DNA of 64,000 nucleotides from Mayamaea pseudoterrestris. Its lineage: Eukaryota; Bacillariophyta; Bacillariophyceae; Sellaphorales; Sellaphoraceae. Under the pieces are notes generated by a model. That model searched no databases and was not told the origin of the DNA. It worked only from the letters and a program-made list of their open reading frames with translations. The DNA is taken from the NCBI GenBank assembly GCA_027923505.1, contig BROI01000019.1:310001-374000 (forward strand), written 5' to 3'. A program made the translations under genes and the position numbers. Shown here one piece after another: positions 1-9,435 of the stretch (position 1 is the stretch's first letter; every line of letters starts with the position of its first letter).

Positions 1-1353
1 GGTTATTGGATCGACATCACTCCATCCATCCGCCAAATCATCCACAACGGTATGCTGCAAGTGTCCACCACTAGAAAGTTTAGCCAACTCCATCTCACAT
101 TCGCGCGCCGTCTTGACTAAGCGCTTGATCAAGTGACTAACAACACGTCGATACTTTTCGCGTATGTGCAGACTCTGCTTGATACTTCCAGCCAATTCCA
201 ATAATGCTGGCGAGAATCGGGCCGAAATGTTAAGCTCGCCCAAGAGGTCATACATGTCGCGCATAAAGAGGCGAGCCGCCCGTAAATGCTGCTGCAAGAC
301 AACCTCGCGTGTAACGAGCGGCGTAACGTTTGGATTGCCGTCGCGGTCACCACCAATCCATGACGCGAATTTAATGGGTACAAAGTCTATAGGAAGTCTC
401 ATGCCAAGTGTAAGTTGCACTTGGGCATCAAGTTTACGCAAGTAAGCTGGGACAGCATCCCACAAGACACTCTCCAAAATGGCATTGCCACCAGTTGCCT
501 CCTGCTGCGGAGTTGGCTTCAACCGCCTAATTTCGTCGGCTCCCAGTATGCTAGCGACAGTTCTTTGCAAGTCCATTTTGATGTGAGTCTTTTCAAAGGC
601 CGACAAGTCGGGTCGTTCAAGTGTCGCTAGTTGATCGGAAATGTGACTGTACTTGCGGAGCATACTCTTACGCTGAACCTGAGTCGGATGCGCCGTCAGC
701 ACAATCTCCACCTTTTGCTGAAGCAATTGCCTAAAAATTTGTTCCTTGGTCGCCAATCCAGATTCCAGCAAAGCATCCATTGTTCCTCGCATAGAGTCTT
801 CGACGACTGGAAGCGGACCTCCCTGACTATCGCGCACCGACTCGTGGGCTCGCATTTGTCGCGTCCGGTGCTGAACTTCGGCCGAGTTCACCAAGTTGAG
901 CATGACGGAGAAGGTTCGCATGACTCCAACAGCATCCTGTGCATCCAAATCAGCAGCAAGCTGCACCATGCGTTCCATGGTTGACTCCTGATTCTTACTG
1001 GGGTCGGCTCGTTCCAATCCTAGCGAGCGGAATTGCTCGTACAGGTCGTGGACTTTTTGGCTCTCCGAGTTGACAATATCCGACAAAATGTCGGAAAGTA
1101 GTTGAATGTCGTTCAACAAGGGAGCATCTCTATCCATATCAATTGATCCGCTCTGAGAAAGAGGCGCCGCAATCTCCAAGTCCATGGTTTCGACATTGGC
1201 ATTCGGTTCCTTGGTGGAGGGCTGTGTGACGCTACCGGTAGATGGATTCGTTCCGCGAGCCGGAGCTGCATTTTTGCCGCTGCTAGCACATTGTACAGTT
1301 GCTGGCAAGGTAATCAGCAGTGCTGCTATACGCGACAGTCGATTAAATCTCAT
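1..1353 (-). CDS. Phosphoenolpyruvate carboxylase, N-terminal part (runs off left edge)
   Basis: The product carboxylates PEP to oxaloacetate, an anaplerotic or C4-like step in diatoms. The ATG at 1353 opens 451 codons that continue past base 1 without an intron, so roughly the first half of the usual 900-1000 residues is present. Seen directly: the catalytic-histidine motif VLTAHPTQ (His near residue 222) and the family signature SWIGGDRDGNPNVT (near residue 331), both diagnostic for PEPC. Residues 1-25 (MRFNRLSRIAALLITLPATV...) look like an ER signal peptide, so this copy is probably directed to the endomembrane or complex-plastid envelope rather than the cytosol; diatoms commonly have two PEPC isoforms with different locations. 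No clear ASAFAP motif follows the signal, so the exact compartment is uncertain. It is divergent with the gene at 1538. Confidence 0.93.
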   Translation of the reverse strand, partial: MRFNRLSRIAALLITLPATVQCASSGKNAAPARGTNPSTGSVTQPSTKEPNANVETMDLEIAAPLSQSGSIDMDRDAPLLNDIQLLSDILSDIVNSESQKVHDLYEQFRSLGLERADPSKNQESTMERMVQLAADLDAQDAVGVMRTFSVMLNLVNSAEVQHRTRQMRAHESVRDSQGGPLPVVEDSMRGTMDALLESGLATKEQIFRQLLQQKVEIVLTAHPTQVQRKSMLRKYSHISDQLATLERPDLSAFEKTHIKMDLQRTVASILGADEIRRLKPTPQQEATGGNAILESVLWDAVPAYLRKLDAQVQLTLGMRLPIDFVPIKFASWIGGDRDGNPNVTPLVTREVVLQQHLRAARLFMRDMYDLLGELNISARFSPALLELAGSIKQSLHIREKYRRVVSHLIKRLVKTARECEMELAKLSSGGHLQHTVVDDLADGWSDVDPIT

Positions 1354-1537
1354 TGTTCTTTCAAAACTGAAGAAGAAAATCGGATGGACCATGGTGTCGA
1401 GTTCGTCGAGGTTTCCGGGTCGTCGAAACGTCACTCACCTTCTAACAGTACCGGTGCGATAAATCGAATCGTACCGCGTCACTTCAATCGTGCGAACACT
1501 CTGACCTCGAAACGTGAACGATTCGGTTCTCTTCCAC
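1354..1537. promoter_or_regulatory. Head-to-head intergenic region, PEPC / LURP-like gene
   Basis: These 184 bp separate two divergent start codons and must hold both promoters and 5' UTRs. A palindromic TACCGGT(G) site lies at about 1447-1454. No TATA box is evident. Confidence 0.4.
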
Positions 1538-2686
1538 ATGGTGCACCTCAGCAGTTCACAACGAAGCATTCCTTTCACCATGAGCAACAATCACCATCCA
1601 ATGATGCAATACAGCAGCAGTTATACTGCATCCGCAGAGACTCTCCTGCATATTCCTCGTGCCCAGGATTGGAGCAAGGGTGTTGCCATTCACGAGCAAG
1701 GCAATACATCTGCTGTTGTCTTCCGAGTGCTCGAAAATTTGAATCGCGGCAGTCTTCTCGAACCAAAGTTTCGCACCATTCTCACCAACGCGGATGGTGA
1801 GCAAGTGGTTGCGCTTGTCAAACTAAACCGCCGCAGCATTCGTCCGCACTGGTGCATTTATCTGGCGACGAGTGCTGTGACTGGCTGTCCACGACGAAGT
1901 GCAAGCGGCGACTTGACAAGTGGCGATCGCGATCAATTGCCGCCGAACATGATACTATATGGAGTATTGCACAGGAATGGTGACTTTACGACGACTGGAT
2001 GTCGATCTTGGATGGGTCAAGATGGTGCAGGCGACGAAAACGATGATGATCCGCTTGCGTATCAATGTCGTTCGGTGCGTGGCGGCAAGGTTTGTTGTTG
2101 CAGCGGGAGTTCGCATCGGGTAATGGACGTTTTCTACACGACAAACGATGACGATGAGTCTGCTGCGATCGCTTTTGTACGTAATCAGTTTGACGAAACT
2201 ATGAAAGTAGCGGCGGGTGAAAACTTACTTGTGGCAGCCGCCTTGTGCTACGCCATTGATCGTCAGGTGAAACCACTCGGAAGCATGGAGGAGCGCAAGC
2301 AACGCATTGCACACGCCCGACGACAAGCGGAGATACTTGGATTGAAAAATAAGTCATCAAGGCGGCACTCTGGCGAAGACGTTGTTGTAGTACCATTGAA
2401 GGACAAGACGAAAGCGCTGCGTATTGTGGAAGAGTCTGCGAAGGATGGGTCGGACGCAATCATGATCACGCTGGCAGAAGCTAGTCAACATACATCTACA
2501 ACGATTAAAGCAGACAACTCTCGACAAAGATCCGTTTCTCCTGCCGGCCTTGCCAATAGCAACGAGCACACAACGATTGGTCCTGCAAGTTTTGCGGCGA
2601 GACGGCGGCAAAAACAATTCTCGGAGCCAATTTTGGAATTGGAAGGCGATGTAAGCGCAGAGCACGTGCGCACCAGCAGCTACTAG
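1538..2686 (+). CDS. LURP-one/tubby-C-like domain protein (putative)
   Basis: A 382-residue single-exon gene; the first ATG of the frame is 1538, with a second in-frame ATG at 1580 that could also be used. Residues of about 50-250 alternate short hydrophobic strands with tryptophan and glycine turns: a basic 'RRSIRPHWCIYLA' strand, a 'YQCRSVRGGKVCCC' strand, and a closing helix 'NLLVAAALCYAIDR'. This order resembles the LURP-one/tubby C-terminal beta barrel, where the last hydrophobic helix fills the barrel. That assignment is by pattern only. The C-terminal third is low complexity, rich in Lys, Arg and Ser. No signal peptide or membrane segment is seen. If the fold is right, a role at membranes or in stress response would be typical, but no function can be stated. 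Confidence 0.6.
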   Translation: MVHLSSSQRSIPFTMSNNHHPMMQYSSSYTASAETLLHIPRAQDWSKGVAIHEQGNTSAVVFRVLENLNRGSLLEPKFRTILTNADGEQVVALVKLNRRSIRPHWCIYLATSAVTGCPRRSASGDLTSGDRDQLPPNMILYGVLHRNGDFTTTGCRSWMGQDGAGDENDDDPLAYQCRSVRGGKVCCCSGSSHRVMDVFYTTNDDDESAAIAFVRNQFDETMKVAAGENLLVAAALCYAIDRQVKPLGSMEERKQRIAHARRQAEILGLKNKSSRRHSGEDVVVVPLKDKTKALRIVEESAKDGSDAIMITLAEASQHTSTTIKADNSRQRSVSPAGLANSNEHTTIGPASFAARRRQKQFSEPILELEGDVSAEHVRTSSY

Positions 2687-2857
2687 AATCTTACATCTTT
2701 AGACGTAGATGCATCGCATGTACCATTAGTTGTTGTACATTAGTCGGGATTGTATGATCATTGGAAACGCGACCAGCCCCTTCGGCATAGATTTCAGTAC
2801 CAGTACGACGCGAGCGTGACAGCACCAAGAACTGCAACGAGATCACAGCACACAAAG

Positions 2858-4330
2858 ATGGACTTCGTTCATGGTGCCCGTGTTGATACCGACGACCCCA
2901 GCCTTGCCAATCATACAGTATGCATGCGAAGAGTACTCAAGTATTGCGTCGAGCAAATACAGGAGCTTCCGACCAGTCTGCCGAAGATTTCGTCTCGTGT
3001 CGTGCAGGATGCTAGTGAAACTCCATCGCTCATTCGACAAGAAGCGCTTAATGGGTTCTCGAATAGACAACAACAGTCGGATATGTTTTCTATACCCGAA
3101 TATGACTCCTGGCATAATGTATCACCTTGCTATTTTCGTCGCGAATTTCATCGAGCAAATTTGCCCTGCAAAATTAAGCATGCAACTGCGCCTTACTTTA
3201 CGAGAGTTCGGGAAGAGTGGACGGCGACCCATGTTGAAAGCATATCTTCTCCGAAGGTGACAGTGAACCATGAATGGTTCCTGGAGAAACTTGGTGCCGA
3301 TGCATTGGTGCCTGTCCGGTTCTCGCCTCTTGCCAACGTTGGCGAGTGTAAGCTTGACGAACAAGGACGAGCTAACGAAACATGCCAAACGGTACACATG
3401 CCACTACATGAGTGGATGTCGCTGCTGGAACGAAACTCACCTTTACCAAACAGGAAAGACATCCATATTCGTCACCAGTATTACTTGAAGGATTGGCACC
3501 TGCTAAAGCTACTGGAGAAGAATGAAAACGCCACGAACCAAGTTCAAGATGAACCATTATACACTGTACCTCCTCACTTTGGACCGGACTTGCTCAATGA
3601 CTATCTTAGCTTTGGGCCAAGTGACTACAAATTTGTTTACTGGGGACCGAAACACTCGTGCACCGGTCTGCATTCAGATGTCATGGGCTCGTTTAGCTGG
3701 TCGTACAACGTACGTGGTACCAAGGAATGGACGTTTCATCTGCCGACAATAGTAGCGGAAGATGCTCATGGGGACGAATCCAGTACTGCAACAACAATGA
3801 CTGTCCAACAATTGGCGGGCGAGTGCATTTTTGTTCCAGCAGGCTGGTTGCACAGCGTCGTCAACATTGACGACGCGGAAACCTTGTCGATCAACCACAA
3901 CTGGATTACAACAGCCAATCTTGACATTGTTTGGAAGACACTGCAGACGGAAATGGTTGCGATTGATATAGAGTTGGCCAAGTGGTCGAACGACGACGAA
4001 GCGTGTGATGGTAGCGGTAGCGTGGAAGCGAAGGAATCCATGCTTCTGGGCTGCGTTGGCCTTAACGTGACGGCCTATCTTTTAATCGTCGTTTTGGGAA
4101 TTGTGAATGTGTTGCGATGGAGTAGCGATGATGAGCAGTATGATGACCACTTTGACTTGCTCCGACTCGGAGAAACACTTCGAACGATACTGGACGCGAA
4201 TGATGAACTTTGCCTCGAAGAACGACTTAGCACAGCTCTTGCAAGCAAGAAGTTAGCGACTATCACCCTACATGTGGTGTCAGCTGTACTCAAGCGAATT
4301 GAAATAATGTCAACTAGCTCCTCTGCATAA
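2858..4330 (+). CDS. JmjC-domain 2-oxoglutarate oxygenase, JMJD4-like
   Basis: A 490-residue protein; the first ATG of the frame is 2858. The JmjC core is clear: 'YWGPKHSCTGLHSDVMGSFSW' gives the HxD iron ligands (His272, Asp274) and 'FVPAGWLHSVVN' gives the distal His332, followed by the 'INHNW' signature. The wording of these motifs matches the JMJD4 branch better than histone demethylases. Animal JMJD4 is a lysyl hydroxylase that modifies eRF1 and affects translation termination; carrying this over to diatoms is inference. A C-terminal stretch near residues 390-420 ('LLGCVGLNVTAYLLIVVLGIV') is hydrophobic enough to be a membrane segment or a buried helix, which is unusual for JMJD4. The stop codon lies 4 bp from the stop of the opposing gene at 4335. 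Confidence 0.87.
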   Translation: MDFVHGARVDTDDPSLANHTVCMRRVLKYCVEQIQELPTSLPKISSRVVQDASETPSLIRQEALNGFSNRQQQSDMFSIPEYDSWHNVSPCYFRREFHRANLPCKIKHATAPYFTRVREEWTATHVESISSPKVTVNHEWFLEKLGADALVPVRFSPLANVGECKLDEQGRANETCQTVHMPLHEWMSLLERNSPLPNRKDIHIRHQYYLKDWHLLKLLEKNENATNQVQDEPLYTVPPHFGPDLLNDYLSFGPSDYKFVYWGPKHSCTGLHSDVMGSFSWSYNVRGTKEWTFHLPTIVAEDAHGDESSTATTMTVQQLAGECIFVPAGWLHSVVNIDDAETLSINHNWITTANLDIVWKTLQTEMVAIDIELAKWSNDDEACDGSGSVEAKESMLLGCVGLNVTAYLLIVVLGIVNVLRWSSDDEQYDDHFDLLRLGETLRTILDANDELCLEERLSTALASKKLATITLHVVSAVLKRIEIMSTSSSA

Positions 4331-4334
4331 TGTA

Positions 4335-7300
4335 CTATATCTTTGGGGTGGCATTTGAGTTCTGTCGATCGTACCTCATGTGGTGCAGCCATAAATGCTC
4401 TAGCGAGTCGTCGTCCAGTTTCAGCAGTTCTGTCATGAGCTCCTGGCGGCGACTGGGCGGCTTGGGCGCGTCATCATCTCGCGAGTGCCCATGAAACTTT
4501 CTTCGACGTGCAACACGTTTTGCAACTTTGACTAATGCTTTGTTCACTGAATGACACAGAAGGAAGGTATTCGACTCAAACTTTACACAAAGAGCTTGCG
4601 ACAGAGGTCCCAAGTCGTCTAGGAAAAGCAAAACGGAAAGGCGAATATTGTCCGGCAGATCAATTAGTTGTTGCAATGTCAGTCCCGTGTCCAAAACCAT
4701 TATGTCTGATGTCGGCTCGTTGAATCTGAATTTAACGCGTTCCAAAATAGTCTCAATGAATATGCCTGCTGCTGCTGAACGCTCTCCGCTCAATGTCGTT
4801 AAAGGTAATCGGATATCGATCTTTGGCGCCAACTTAAAACTGCCACCGTCGATGTGAAGCTTGTATCTCATTACGCTGTCTATAGGTGTGATCGAAGGAG
4901 CGCTTACACTTGATCTGCTTGCAGGGGGCTTTCCCTCCACAATTTTCCTCATATTTTGGATTATTAAGGGAATCTCATCCTTGACTTTCCACGGGATGTC
5001 GACAACAGATGGACCACACCAAACGTGGAGGAGTGATCGCGAGAGGTCCTTATCAAGCTGATGCGCAGTGGCACTAACGAACCGCATTTGGAGAGCGTGG
5101 CGATCTCGCTCTTCGTATGAAAGTGTTTCGATAGGCGGTTGCATGTCGAGCAGAGCGGCAGCCGTAGATGGCCACGGAGAACGGTTGCTCTGCCCTTCCA
5201 TCGTTCGCATCGTGTTAATGGTTGCGTCGTCGAATTCTACCATGCGTTGCCGCAACCCACACGACAACAGCTGCTTATTGAGAGCTCCTACATATTCTTT
5301 CATCAGCGTATGGCCAATATCAATTCTCCAATCGGAGTAGGATTTGATGAATGTCGATAACCTTTGATGGTCCATGGTGATACACTTGGCCATTCCGTCG
5401 TAGTAAGAGAAAGTCAGTCTTTGATCATCAACATCAATAGAATTAATCACATGCACCCGAAATCGAACTTCGGACAGATGCATGCCAAGAATTTGGATTT
5501 TTTCTGGTTGCATATAGAAAGGGTAGGAAGAAGTTATATCGTCGTCGTCGGAGTTGTAAGACTGACCACTAGAATCGTCTTCCCCCTCGTCGTCGTTCGA
5601 TTCGGACGCATTCACAGCCATGCTTTGTTTACTGAGTCCAAAATGTTCCGAGTATTCTTCGTGCTCCAGCTCGGAGAAATCTCGCATACTTGACTCACCA
5701 AACGCGTTCGACGGTCGGCGGCGAGGGTCTGTCGTTCCCGCTGTTGCTGTTGAATTTTTCTTTATCAGGCTTACAAAATTGCTGATGACCTCAAGGCTGG
5801 TGCGATCCACATTCAATTCTAAAGGATCTCTTGTCACAACACTTAAAACGAAACCAGGCAAGGGAGTGGCATTGTCTAACGCATGCTGATACGGTATATC
5901 AGGTGCAGCCTGCCAACAAGCGGAGCAATGCTCGCAGGGCAAATGGTCAACCGAGCATCTGTTGGGAAACATGCCTCTCGCAACCTTGTGAAACGCACTC
6001 TTCATGCTACTATACTGAATACCATTATCGAGTATATGGTACGTAGCTGCGCCTTCGTATTCCCAAAACTTGTCCTCAAGTATCTCGGTTGTTTGTCGAA
6101 TCATGGGTGGTAGCGGCTGTGGAGCAGGCGCGACGTAGTCTACTCCAGCAAAAATGTTGAAATCGATGTCGTAGTCATCATACTCGTCCGTGTACCAAAA
6201 GCTACGGCTGACAAGATCCTCCTTCGTTCCAACGAATAGTCTGGATTGAATGTCCACACCAGAAAATCGCAAAAGGCAGTACTGTGTTTCCGAGTCCCAG
6301 CAGTACCTCGCCCACAAGGTTCGTCGGTGTAGTTCACTAGTCTCGCGCAGCAGCTGCCCCGGCGGATATATCCGAACGACCACACCTCCATCGGGTCCTC
6401 TTCCTGTTCGTATCCGTTTCGTTGCATACTGATTCTCTACAATGCGGTCCTCCTGCCTCGTGTGCGCGGATGCGCGATCCTTGGAATGGCTCGTGTGCAA
6501 GGAGTGATTATTGATATCGTCGCCGTCTTCATCGTCGTCATCATCATCGTCTCCATCATCATCCTTGTATCTATACTTGCCAAGGAAGTCTCCACCGTCG
6601 GTGATGGACAGGAACTCGACACAAATCTCGACAATTGCGTCGTCATTGCTAAACTCGGTTTCATCGTCATCATTCTCATCTGTATCGTCGTCATTAACAA
6701 TCTGATCGCGTATAACCACTTGAATGCGCAAATCCCGTAATAATAGGTTTGGAATGGCCGAAAAGTAACGTGCGAGCGCATTCTCCGCCAAAACGCGATC
6801 CCCGATTGTTTTTGGTTTGCTACCGCTCTTCGTTGGCGGTGGTGCAGATTGCTGCTTTCCAAGCACAGCGCTTGGAGGATGCGTCGAATCCTTATCCATG
6901 TTGGCATCATCGGTAACATGAGCGTCGTTGAGTGGTTTGACTCGTACAGCTTCAATGATGAGAAAGCCATCTTCGACTAAAACATGAATCTCGCTTCCGA
7001 TTAAACGAACGTCCAACACGCCAACGTGACCGCCCTTGCCAAGTCTTAAAATATATGGTATCTCCGCGCCGTCCTCGTCCTCGTCGGACTCATCATATTC
7101 ATCAGGTGTATCGACGACTTGAGTGCTATTTGCGTCCATTTCATTTTCGAGAGTCAACTCATGAGCGTTGTTGGATATATCCGCAGGCTGAGAAAACGTT
7201 GCGTCTGTCTCAATGGCGCACTCAACTTTTGCCTTTGTATCAAAACTCTTTTCTTCCGCAACAGCAGCGACGGAAGATGATCTCCAGAACCACCATCCAG

Positions 7301-7787
7301 AAGAAGTTGTCGTAGTCGTAGTGCTAGAATCGACAGTTGACTCTGCTACTACAGTCGCTGAGGTGTTGTGTGTTTTCAATGGATTCGTCTCGGCAGCGCT
7401 TCGCAAAAGACCATCTTGCTCGCTTTGTAGAGCCGATTCTACAATGCCATTCTTCGCCTTTACTTCTTGGTCGTCATCATCAGTAGATTGTTTTGGATCG
7501 TCGGCTTTGGCCTCATCATTGCTGTGTTTCGATTGCTGCTTATTGTGTCGTCGCTTCCTCTTCTTTCTCTTGACATGCGCCAGCTTCCCCGGCAAGTCTC
7601 GTAGCTTGACGCCATGCCGCAGCTTGACATTCTTAAGGCGAACGCCCCATCCGCTGTGCCCATCCGAGTCGTACAGCGAGGGAAGGTTCACGCCTTCCAC
7701 ATCCACTTCCGACAAGTACTTGGACAGCAAGGTTTGGAGTGCTCGGCTCAAGAGCGACATGGCGGCAGATTTGAATATTCCGGACAT
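4335..7787 (-). CDS. Chorein-N domain protein, VPS13/bridge-like lipid-transfer family (divergent)
   Basis: A single-exon gene of 1150 codons. The N-terminus (residues 1-60: an amphipathic helix, then 'LSEVDVEGVNLPSL' and 'GWGVRLKNVKLRHGVKLRDLPG') matches the chorein-N cap of VPS13, ATG2 and BLTP proteins, which starts the hydrophobic groove moving phospholipids between membranes. Further beta-rich segments occur near 240-290 and 760-830. They are separated by long low-complexity inserts, including a nearly pure Asp/Glu run near residue 410. The protein is much shorter than VPS13 (over 3000 aa) and lacks its recognisable C-terminal domains, so it is either a short BLTP3-like member or a lineage-specific paralogue. 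The ATG at 7787 is used because the chorein motif starts right after it. An A/T-rich TTATATA lies only about 20 bp upstream. Confidence 0.65.
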   Translation of the reverse strand: MSGIFKSAAMSLLSRALQTLLSKYLSEVDVEGVNLPSLYDSDGHSGWGVRLKNVKLRHGVKLRDLPGKLAHVKRKKRKRRHNKQQSKHSNDEAKADDPKQSTDDDDQEVKAKNGIVESALQSEQDGLLRSAAETNPLKTHNTSATVVAESTVDSSTTTTTTSSGWWFWRSSSVAAVAEEKSFDTKAKVECAIETDATFSQPADISNNAHELTLENEMDANSTQVVDTPDEYDESDEDEDGAEIPYILRLGKGGHVGVLDVRLIGSEIHVLVEDGFLIIEAVRVKPLNDAHVTDDANMDKDSTHPPSAVLGKQQSAPPPTKSGSKPKTIGDRVLAENALARYFSAIPNLLLRDLRIQVVIRDQIVNDDDTDENDDDETEFSNDDAIVEICVEFLSITDGGDFLGKYRYKDDDGDDDDDDDEDGDDINNHSLHTSHSKDRASAHTRQEDRIVENQYATKRIRTGRGPDGGVVVRIYPPGQLLRETSELHRRTLWARYCWDSETQYCLLRFSGVDIQSRLFVGTKEDLVSRSFWYTDEYDDYDIDFNIFAGVDYVAPAPQPLPPMIRQTTEILEDKFWEYEGAATYHILDNGIQYSSMKSAFHKVARGMFPNRCSVDHLPCEHCSACWQAAPDIPYQHALDNATPLPGFVLSVVTRDPLELNVDRTSLEVISNFVSLIKKNSTATAGTTDPRRRPSNAFGESSMRDFSELEHEEYSEHFGLSKQSMAVNASESNDDEGEDDSSGQSYNSDDDDITSSYPFYMQPEKIQILGMHLSEVRFRVHVINSIDVDDQRLTFSYYDGMAKCITMDHQRLSTFIKSYSDWRIDIGHTLMKEYVGALNKQLLSCGLRQRMVEFDDATINTMRTMEGQSNRSPWPSTAAALLDMQPPIETLSYEERDRHALQMRFVSATAHQLDKDLSRSLLHVWCGPSVVDIPWKVKDEIPLIIQNMRKIVEGKPPASRSSVSAPSITPIDSVMRYKLHIDGGSFKLAPKIDIRLPLTTLSGERSAAAGIFIETILERVKFRFNEPTSDIMVLDTGLTLQQLIDLPDNIRLSVLLFLDDLGPLSQALCVKFESNTFLLCHSVNKALVKVAKRVARRRKFHGHSRDDDAPKPPSRRQELMTELLKLDDDSLEHLWLHHMRYDRQNSNATPKI
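6518..6567. repeat. Trinucleotide (GAT/GAC)n coding microsatellite
   Basis: Imperfect GTC/ATC triplets on the + strand encode an Asp/Glu tract in the chorein-N protein on the - strand. Confidence 0.8.
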
Positions 7788-8019
7788 GATTTGTTGTGAG
7801 CTGTATATAAGCAGATATCTTTCAATTGCCTAACTTTCAAGCTCAAACCTTGCCATCCAAGGCATCTCAAGGGGCCAAACTGCCGCTGCGCCATGGTCGA
7901 CTCGTCGGCCGTCGCATCCAAATCAGTCGCGCTGCGACGAGATCATCTTAGCTAACCACGTTCAGCAAAGGTCCAGATCCAATTATAAGTTTACTAAGTG
8001 AATGTCATTCATACAAGTA

Positions 8020-9249
8020 TTATGTACCTAACTTTACAGCAATACATGTAATGTCATCAATCTTCACGTCCATGTTCAAACCTCCTTGCCATGCCTCGCT
8101 CGCTCGTCGGGCAACTCGTTCCACAACGGATTGCATGTCACTGTTTGATGCAGCGTTTCCATCAATTATCGCTTGTATCGTTGCATGATTCAAGACATCT
8201 GACACACCATCCGTCATGAGTATTATCCATTCGGGACAATGTTTTGTGCATGTCACAACTGGAGTCGGCAATATTCCCGCCGGAAGCATGTAGGCATTGC
8301 CCAGTGACCGCGTCATGGCAATGCCCTGCGGACCGTAAAAGACGTTGCCTTGGGCATCAATGCGCGTTCCGTTGCGGCGCCTCATGCAATTTTCGATGCG
8401 ATTGAGCTCGGCAGGAATGCGAGTCGTCGTTGGAGTTGTTGCATGCAGTGTTGCAGTTTTACGATATTGAGGTGGACTCATGGTTTCTGCAGTTTCTCCT
8501 TCTTCGCTGCCCCTTCTGGATGAACAAGTCATCTTCCAAAGAGCCTGCGAGTCTCCAACGTGAGCAATGTAAAGACCGTTTGTAGATTCATCTTTGCTGT
8601 CAACTATCAAAGCTACGACGCAAGTCGTTCCAGACCGCTGCGCCGGAATTCCTGGTTCCATTTGAGCATCCAAGTGCGCCAAGTGAAACGCATTGGTCAA
8701 GAGAGAGGCGTAATTGGTATCGGTGTCATTGCAAATGTTCATAGAATTGGAATCAACGACCTTGTCAAGCATGACCGACGGATCATTCGTCGCCCGTCCG
8801 ACTCGAACAAGGTCTTGTTGCAAAGTTTTCAGCATTTCAAGGTCAGATGTCATCAATGATTCATGTTTCAGCAATTGAATGATTCGTATTGGTAATTGCT
8901 TTCTCAGGTAGTCTGTCAACAAGTGTCCCTTGGTGCCGTGTCCATCCATGACGCCCAGAATGGTCACATTGCAGTCGGTAAGCTGACATGATTCACAAAA
9001 GTAGGCATCCTGGTTAGCCTTGTATCGATCGGGGTCATGACCTGCGACTGAAATGCAGCCAATGTCAATGTTTGCGGTTGATTGTAGCGTATCCTGGTGC
9101 TGATGAGGCAGCCGCGACGAAAGTAATGATCCATGCTTGAGAGCACGAGTGACTCTATAATAAGACACCAACGTCCATCCTTGACAGCAGATTGGAACGA
9201 GGAGCCATAGAATTTGCAGTCGCAAGCATTGTATTCGTAGCCAAGCCAT
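8020..9249 (-). CDS. PP2C-type Ser/Thr protein phosphatase with N-terminal signal sequence
   Basis: A 409-residue Mg/Mn-dependent phosphatase. Motifs in order: 'NQDAYF' and 'GVMDGHGTKG' (metal-binding Asp), 'SGTTCVVALI', 'LYIAHVGDSQALW', 'IAMTRSLGNAYM' and 'IILMTDGVSDVL' (second metal-binding Asp), together the standard PP2C/PPM core at residues of about 60-405. Residues 1-40 are hydrophobic ('LQILWLLVPICCQGWTLVSYY') and look like a signal peptide or anchor, so the catalytic domain may act in the secretory system or a complex-plastid compartment. No ASAFAP motif is obvious. The gene is intronless and head-to-head with the glycosyltransferase at 9436 (186 bp apart). Confidence 0.9.
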   Translation of the reverse strand: MAWLRIQCLRLQILWLLVPICCQGWTLVSYYRVTRALKHGSLLSSRLPHQHQDTLQSTANIDIGCISVAGHDPDRYKANQDAYFCESCQLTDCNVTILGVMDGHGTKGHLLTDYLRKQLPIRIIQLLKHESLMTSDLEMLKTLQQDLVRVGRATNDPSVMLDKVVDSNSMNICNDTDTNYASLLTNAFHLAHLDAQMEPGIPAQRSGTTCVVALIVDSKDESTNGLYIAHVGDSQALWKMTCSSRRGSEEGETAETMSPPQYRKTATLHATTPTTTRIPAELNRIENCMRRRNGTRIDAQGNVFYGPQGIAMTRSLGNAYMLPAGILPTPVVTCTKHCPEWIILMTDGVSDVLNHATIQAIIDGNAASNSDMQSVVERVARRASEAWQGGLNMDVKIDDITCIAVKLGT

Positions 9250-9435
9250 GAATCATACAAAATAACATGCCGATTTTTTGTGTGATGGAAAAGATCTCGG
9301 CATTCGTGAGTACCGGTGCGTCTTTAGAACCGGATCGACAAGGCAACGACGACGATGAGCAAAAGCCGTCGACCTTGGTGCGATTGCAAACCATTTCTTT
9401 GACAAAAAGCCTTCCTCGTACAGCACTTTTAAGCA
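9250..9435. promoter_or_regulatory. Head-to-head intergenic region, PP2C / SGT-like gene
   Basis: These 186 bp between divergent start codons contain AGTACCGGTGCG at about 9308-9319, the same 12 bases as in the 1354-1537 spacer. No TATA box is seen. Confidence 0.35.

Noticed and set aside
6511-6740. Hydrophobic plus-strand frames rich in Val/Ile/Ser
   Set aside because: They are the reverse reading of the Asp/Glu triplet repeat in the chorein-N gene.
1446-9319. Shared 12-mer AGTACCGGTGCG in two divergent spacers
   Set aside because: Several 12-base matches between intergenic regions are expected by chance in 64 kb, so it is kept only as a note and not claimed as an element.
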